45,876 nt of DNA, taken from an uncultured Bacteroidia bacterium. Lineage in GTDB: Bacteria; Bacteroidota; Bacteroidia; Bacteroidales; CAJPTX01. The stretch lies in the NCBI GenBank assembly GCA_938038735.1, contig CALHSW010000044.1, positions 1 to 45,876 of the forward strand. The letters are read 5' to 3'. Positions 44,966 through 45,876 of the stretch are shown one piece after another (the stretch's first letter is position 1; each line of letters starts with the position of its first letter). The position numbers and the translations under genes were made by a program. The notes beneath the pieces are model-generated. The model made no database searches and had not been told where the DNA came from. It saw only the letters and a list, made by a program, of their open reading frames with translations.

Positions 44966-45397
44966 CTACTCCTCTTTTTGCACGCTTTTAACGCTTACCT
45001 TCGTCTCTAACCTTCCTCTCAATAGGTACAGCACCACGTAGTACGGCATCAGCAACCCTATCGACACCAAACCTGCTATCCCCTCATTCACCCCCAACGC
45101 AAGGAGAATCAGCAACCCCAGCAACACTATCACAAACGGAACTACGTAGGCCAAGAGCATCGCCATCCTGCCCTCCCGCTCGGGAACGCCTAGCGTTACC
45201 CTATCCCCTACGCGCACGCTACAATTCGGCATTTTCACTACTACCTCGTGCACGGCACTCCCAAACGCACCACAAGCCCGCCGGGCGCTGCACGATCCGC
45301 AGGCCTCAGACCGCTCGACACCTACCACCATGCGCCCTCCCTCAATCCGCAAAACAACTCCGTTTTGGGTAGCACATTTTTCTTCGTCGCTCGTCAT
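44966..45397 (-). CDS. rseC: RseC/SoxR-reducing-complex protein, Rnf-associated
   Basis: A 143-residue protein of the RseC/MucC family. The N-terminal soluble part has the cysteine motif CGSCSARRACG (~35-45), followed by a basic/Val-rich stretch (VRVGDRVTLGVPE) and two membrane helices (~78-101 and 107-128). RseC-type proteins commonly accompany Rnf/Rsx genes; in E. coli they help reset SoxR and affect sigma-E, but no SoxR is seen here, so an assembly or electron-transfer role is more likely. It is the first gene of the rnf operon, with a TACCTTTG box 22 bases upstream. Confidence 0.88.
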   Translation of the reverse strand: MTSDEEKCATQNGVVLRIEGGRMVVGVERSEACGSCSARRACGAFGSAVHEVVVKMPNCSVRVGDRVTLGVPEREGRMAMLLAYVVPFVIVLLGLLILLALGVNEGIAGLVSIGLLMPYYVVLYLLRGRLETKVSVKSVQKEE

Positions 45398-45418
45398 CTT
45401 ACCTCTCCTCTACAACCG

Positions 45419-45426
45419 CAAAGGTA
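45419..45426 (-). promoter_or_regulatory. Promoter -7 box for the rnf operon
   Basis: Minus-strand TACCTTTG, a perfect TAnnTTTG match, 22 bases before the RseC-like start. The implied leader is about 15 bases. No clear -33 element. Confidence 0.6.
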
Positions 45427-45532
45427 TCTATTTTTCCCCTTTATTATTCCATGCGCTCGCAATTCATACATAGTACAAATTATCCTCCGTCTCCTTTACT
45501 ATCCCCTGCACTTGAATGCATGAAAAACCTAT

Positions 45533-45551
45533 CGTTTCTTCTCAAGAAACG
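45533..45551 (-). terminator. Terminator of the right-edge gene
   Basis: An eight-base perfect stem CGTTTCTT / AAGAAACG with a three-base loop, 49 bases beyond the stop of the right-edge gene. On the minus strand it is followed by ATAGGTTTTTC. Confidence 0.6.
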
Positions 45552-45599
45552 CATTTATAGAGTACATCCCAACTCAAACTTAAAATGATGCAACTACCC

Positions 45600-45876
45600 C
45601 TACGGCTTCACTGTCGACACCGCGCCTGCATCCGGCGCATCCACCGCCCGCGGCGTGCCAAATAGATCAATAGCGTACTCGCTTAACGGCACGCCCCAAC
45701 GCCTCGCCGAACTCTTCTCCCCTAAATGATATAACCCCTGCTCCCGCATCTCCAGCTTGGGGTCGTCGCCCGTACACCTCTCAAAATACGTTCCATTTTT
45801 CAACTGGTCCTTAGACATCCGAAGCACGGATCCCCTTGCTCTCATACGCCCCCCTAACTCTTTCTTGCCAGCCACC
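45600..45876 (-). CDS. Unrecognised protein, C-terminal part, runs off the window
   Basis: An open frame of 91 codons ends here and remains open at the window edge. Its first possible start inside the window is a GTG at the very border, so the true start may lie outside. The product is basic at the front (MRARGSVLRMSKDQLKNGTYFE) and has no membrane segment, cysteine cluster or motif that I recognise. The tail is Ala/Asp/Val-rich (DAPDAGAVSTVKP). A hairpin with T-run follows, which supports a real gene end. It is divided from the rnf operon by about 200 bases. Confidence 0.5.
   Translation of the reverse strand, partial: VAGKKELGGRMRARGSVLRMSKDQLKNGTYFERCTGDDPKLEMREQGLYHLGEKSSARRWGVPLSEYAIDLFGTPRAVDAPDAGAVSTVKP

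Overview
The window looks like a chromosomal segment of an anaerobic member of the Bacteroidota, probably Bacteroidales and Porphyromonas-like. The evidence is a secreted leucine-rich-repeat protein with a type IX secretion C-terminal sorting domain, an HU-CCDC81/SPOR membrane protein, Bacteroidota-type promoter boxes (TACCTTTG and variants of TAnnTTTG), a pyrBI pair, PPi-linked pyruvate phosphate dikinase and a complete Rnf complex. No rRNA, tRNA, CRISPR or prophage was recognised.

Layout. 299-3680 (+): recR, a TPR periplasmic protein and a 7TM sensor ending in a GAF domain. 3697-7654 (-): an operon of HU/SPOR protein, YgjP-like metallopeptidase, tRNA-dihydrouridine synthase and EamA transporter. 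7843-11099 (-): yigZ, pyrB, pyrI, then thiL. 11100-16726: a 1379-residue type IX cargo protein with three cap-LRR modules. It is flanked by two related degenerate, possibly transposase-derived fragments and has a perfect 60-bp palindrome downstream. 16727-24223 (-): mutS-recQ and ppdK. 24373-31423 (-): sufB-sufC-sufD-sufS, with a TonB-dependent receptor translationally coupled to sufS. 31595-31638: a second palindrome of the same family. 31737-39124 (+): a type I restriction-modification locus (scrambled HTH remnant, hsdM, hsdS, hsdR), visibly more AT-rich than its flanks. 39125-39722: unexplained sequence. 39791-45397 (-): RseC-like protein and rnfB-C-D-G-E-A. 45600-45876 (-): the end of an unrecognised gene.

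The most interesting item is hsdS. It is split by a tract of ten G residues (35382-35391) that separates two complete half-subunits, each with its own target-recognition domain and conserved helix. Eleven or eight G would fuse them into one subunit of about 407 residues. This is the expected form of a phase-variable specificity switch. Other items worth following are the pair of palindromes (identical outer arm, near-identical centre, different but still self-complementary middle stem), the HTH gene with two frame changes that cancel, the threefold architecture of the LRR protein, and the sufS/TonB receptor coupling.

How genes work together. The Rnf complex couples ferredoxin:NAD+ electron transfer to ion pumping, and RseC-like proteins often accompany it. 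Suf assembles the Fe-S clusters that RnfB and RnfC need. PPDK serves anaerobic pyruvate/PEP interconversion. RecR, MutS and RecQ are repair proteins. Start codons were chosen from Shine-Dalgarno-like sequences, overlaps with neighbours and family lengths; several differ from the longest open frame. Family calls rest on reading the sequence, not on database searches.
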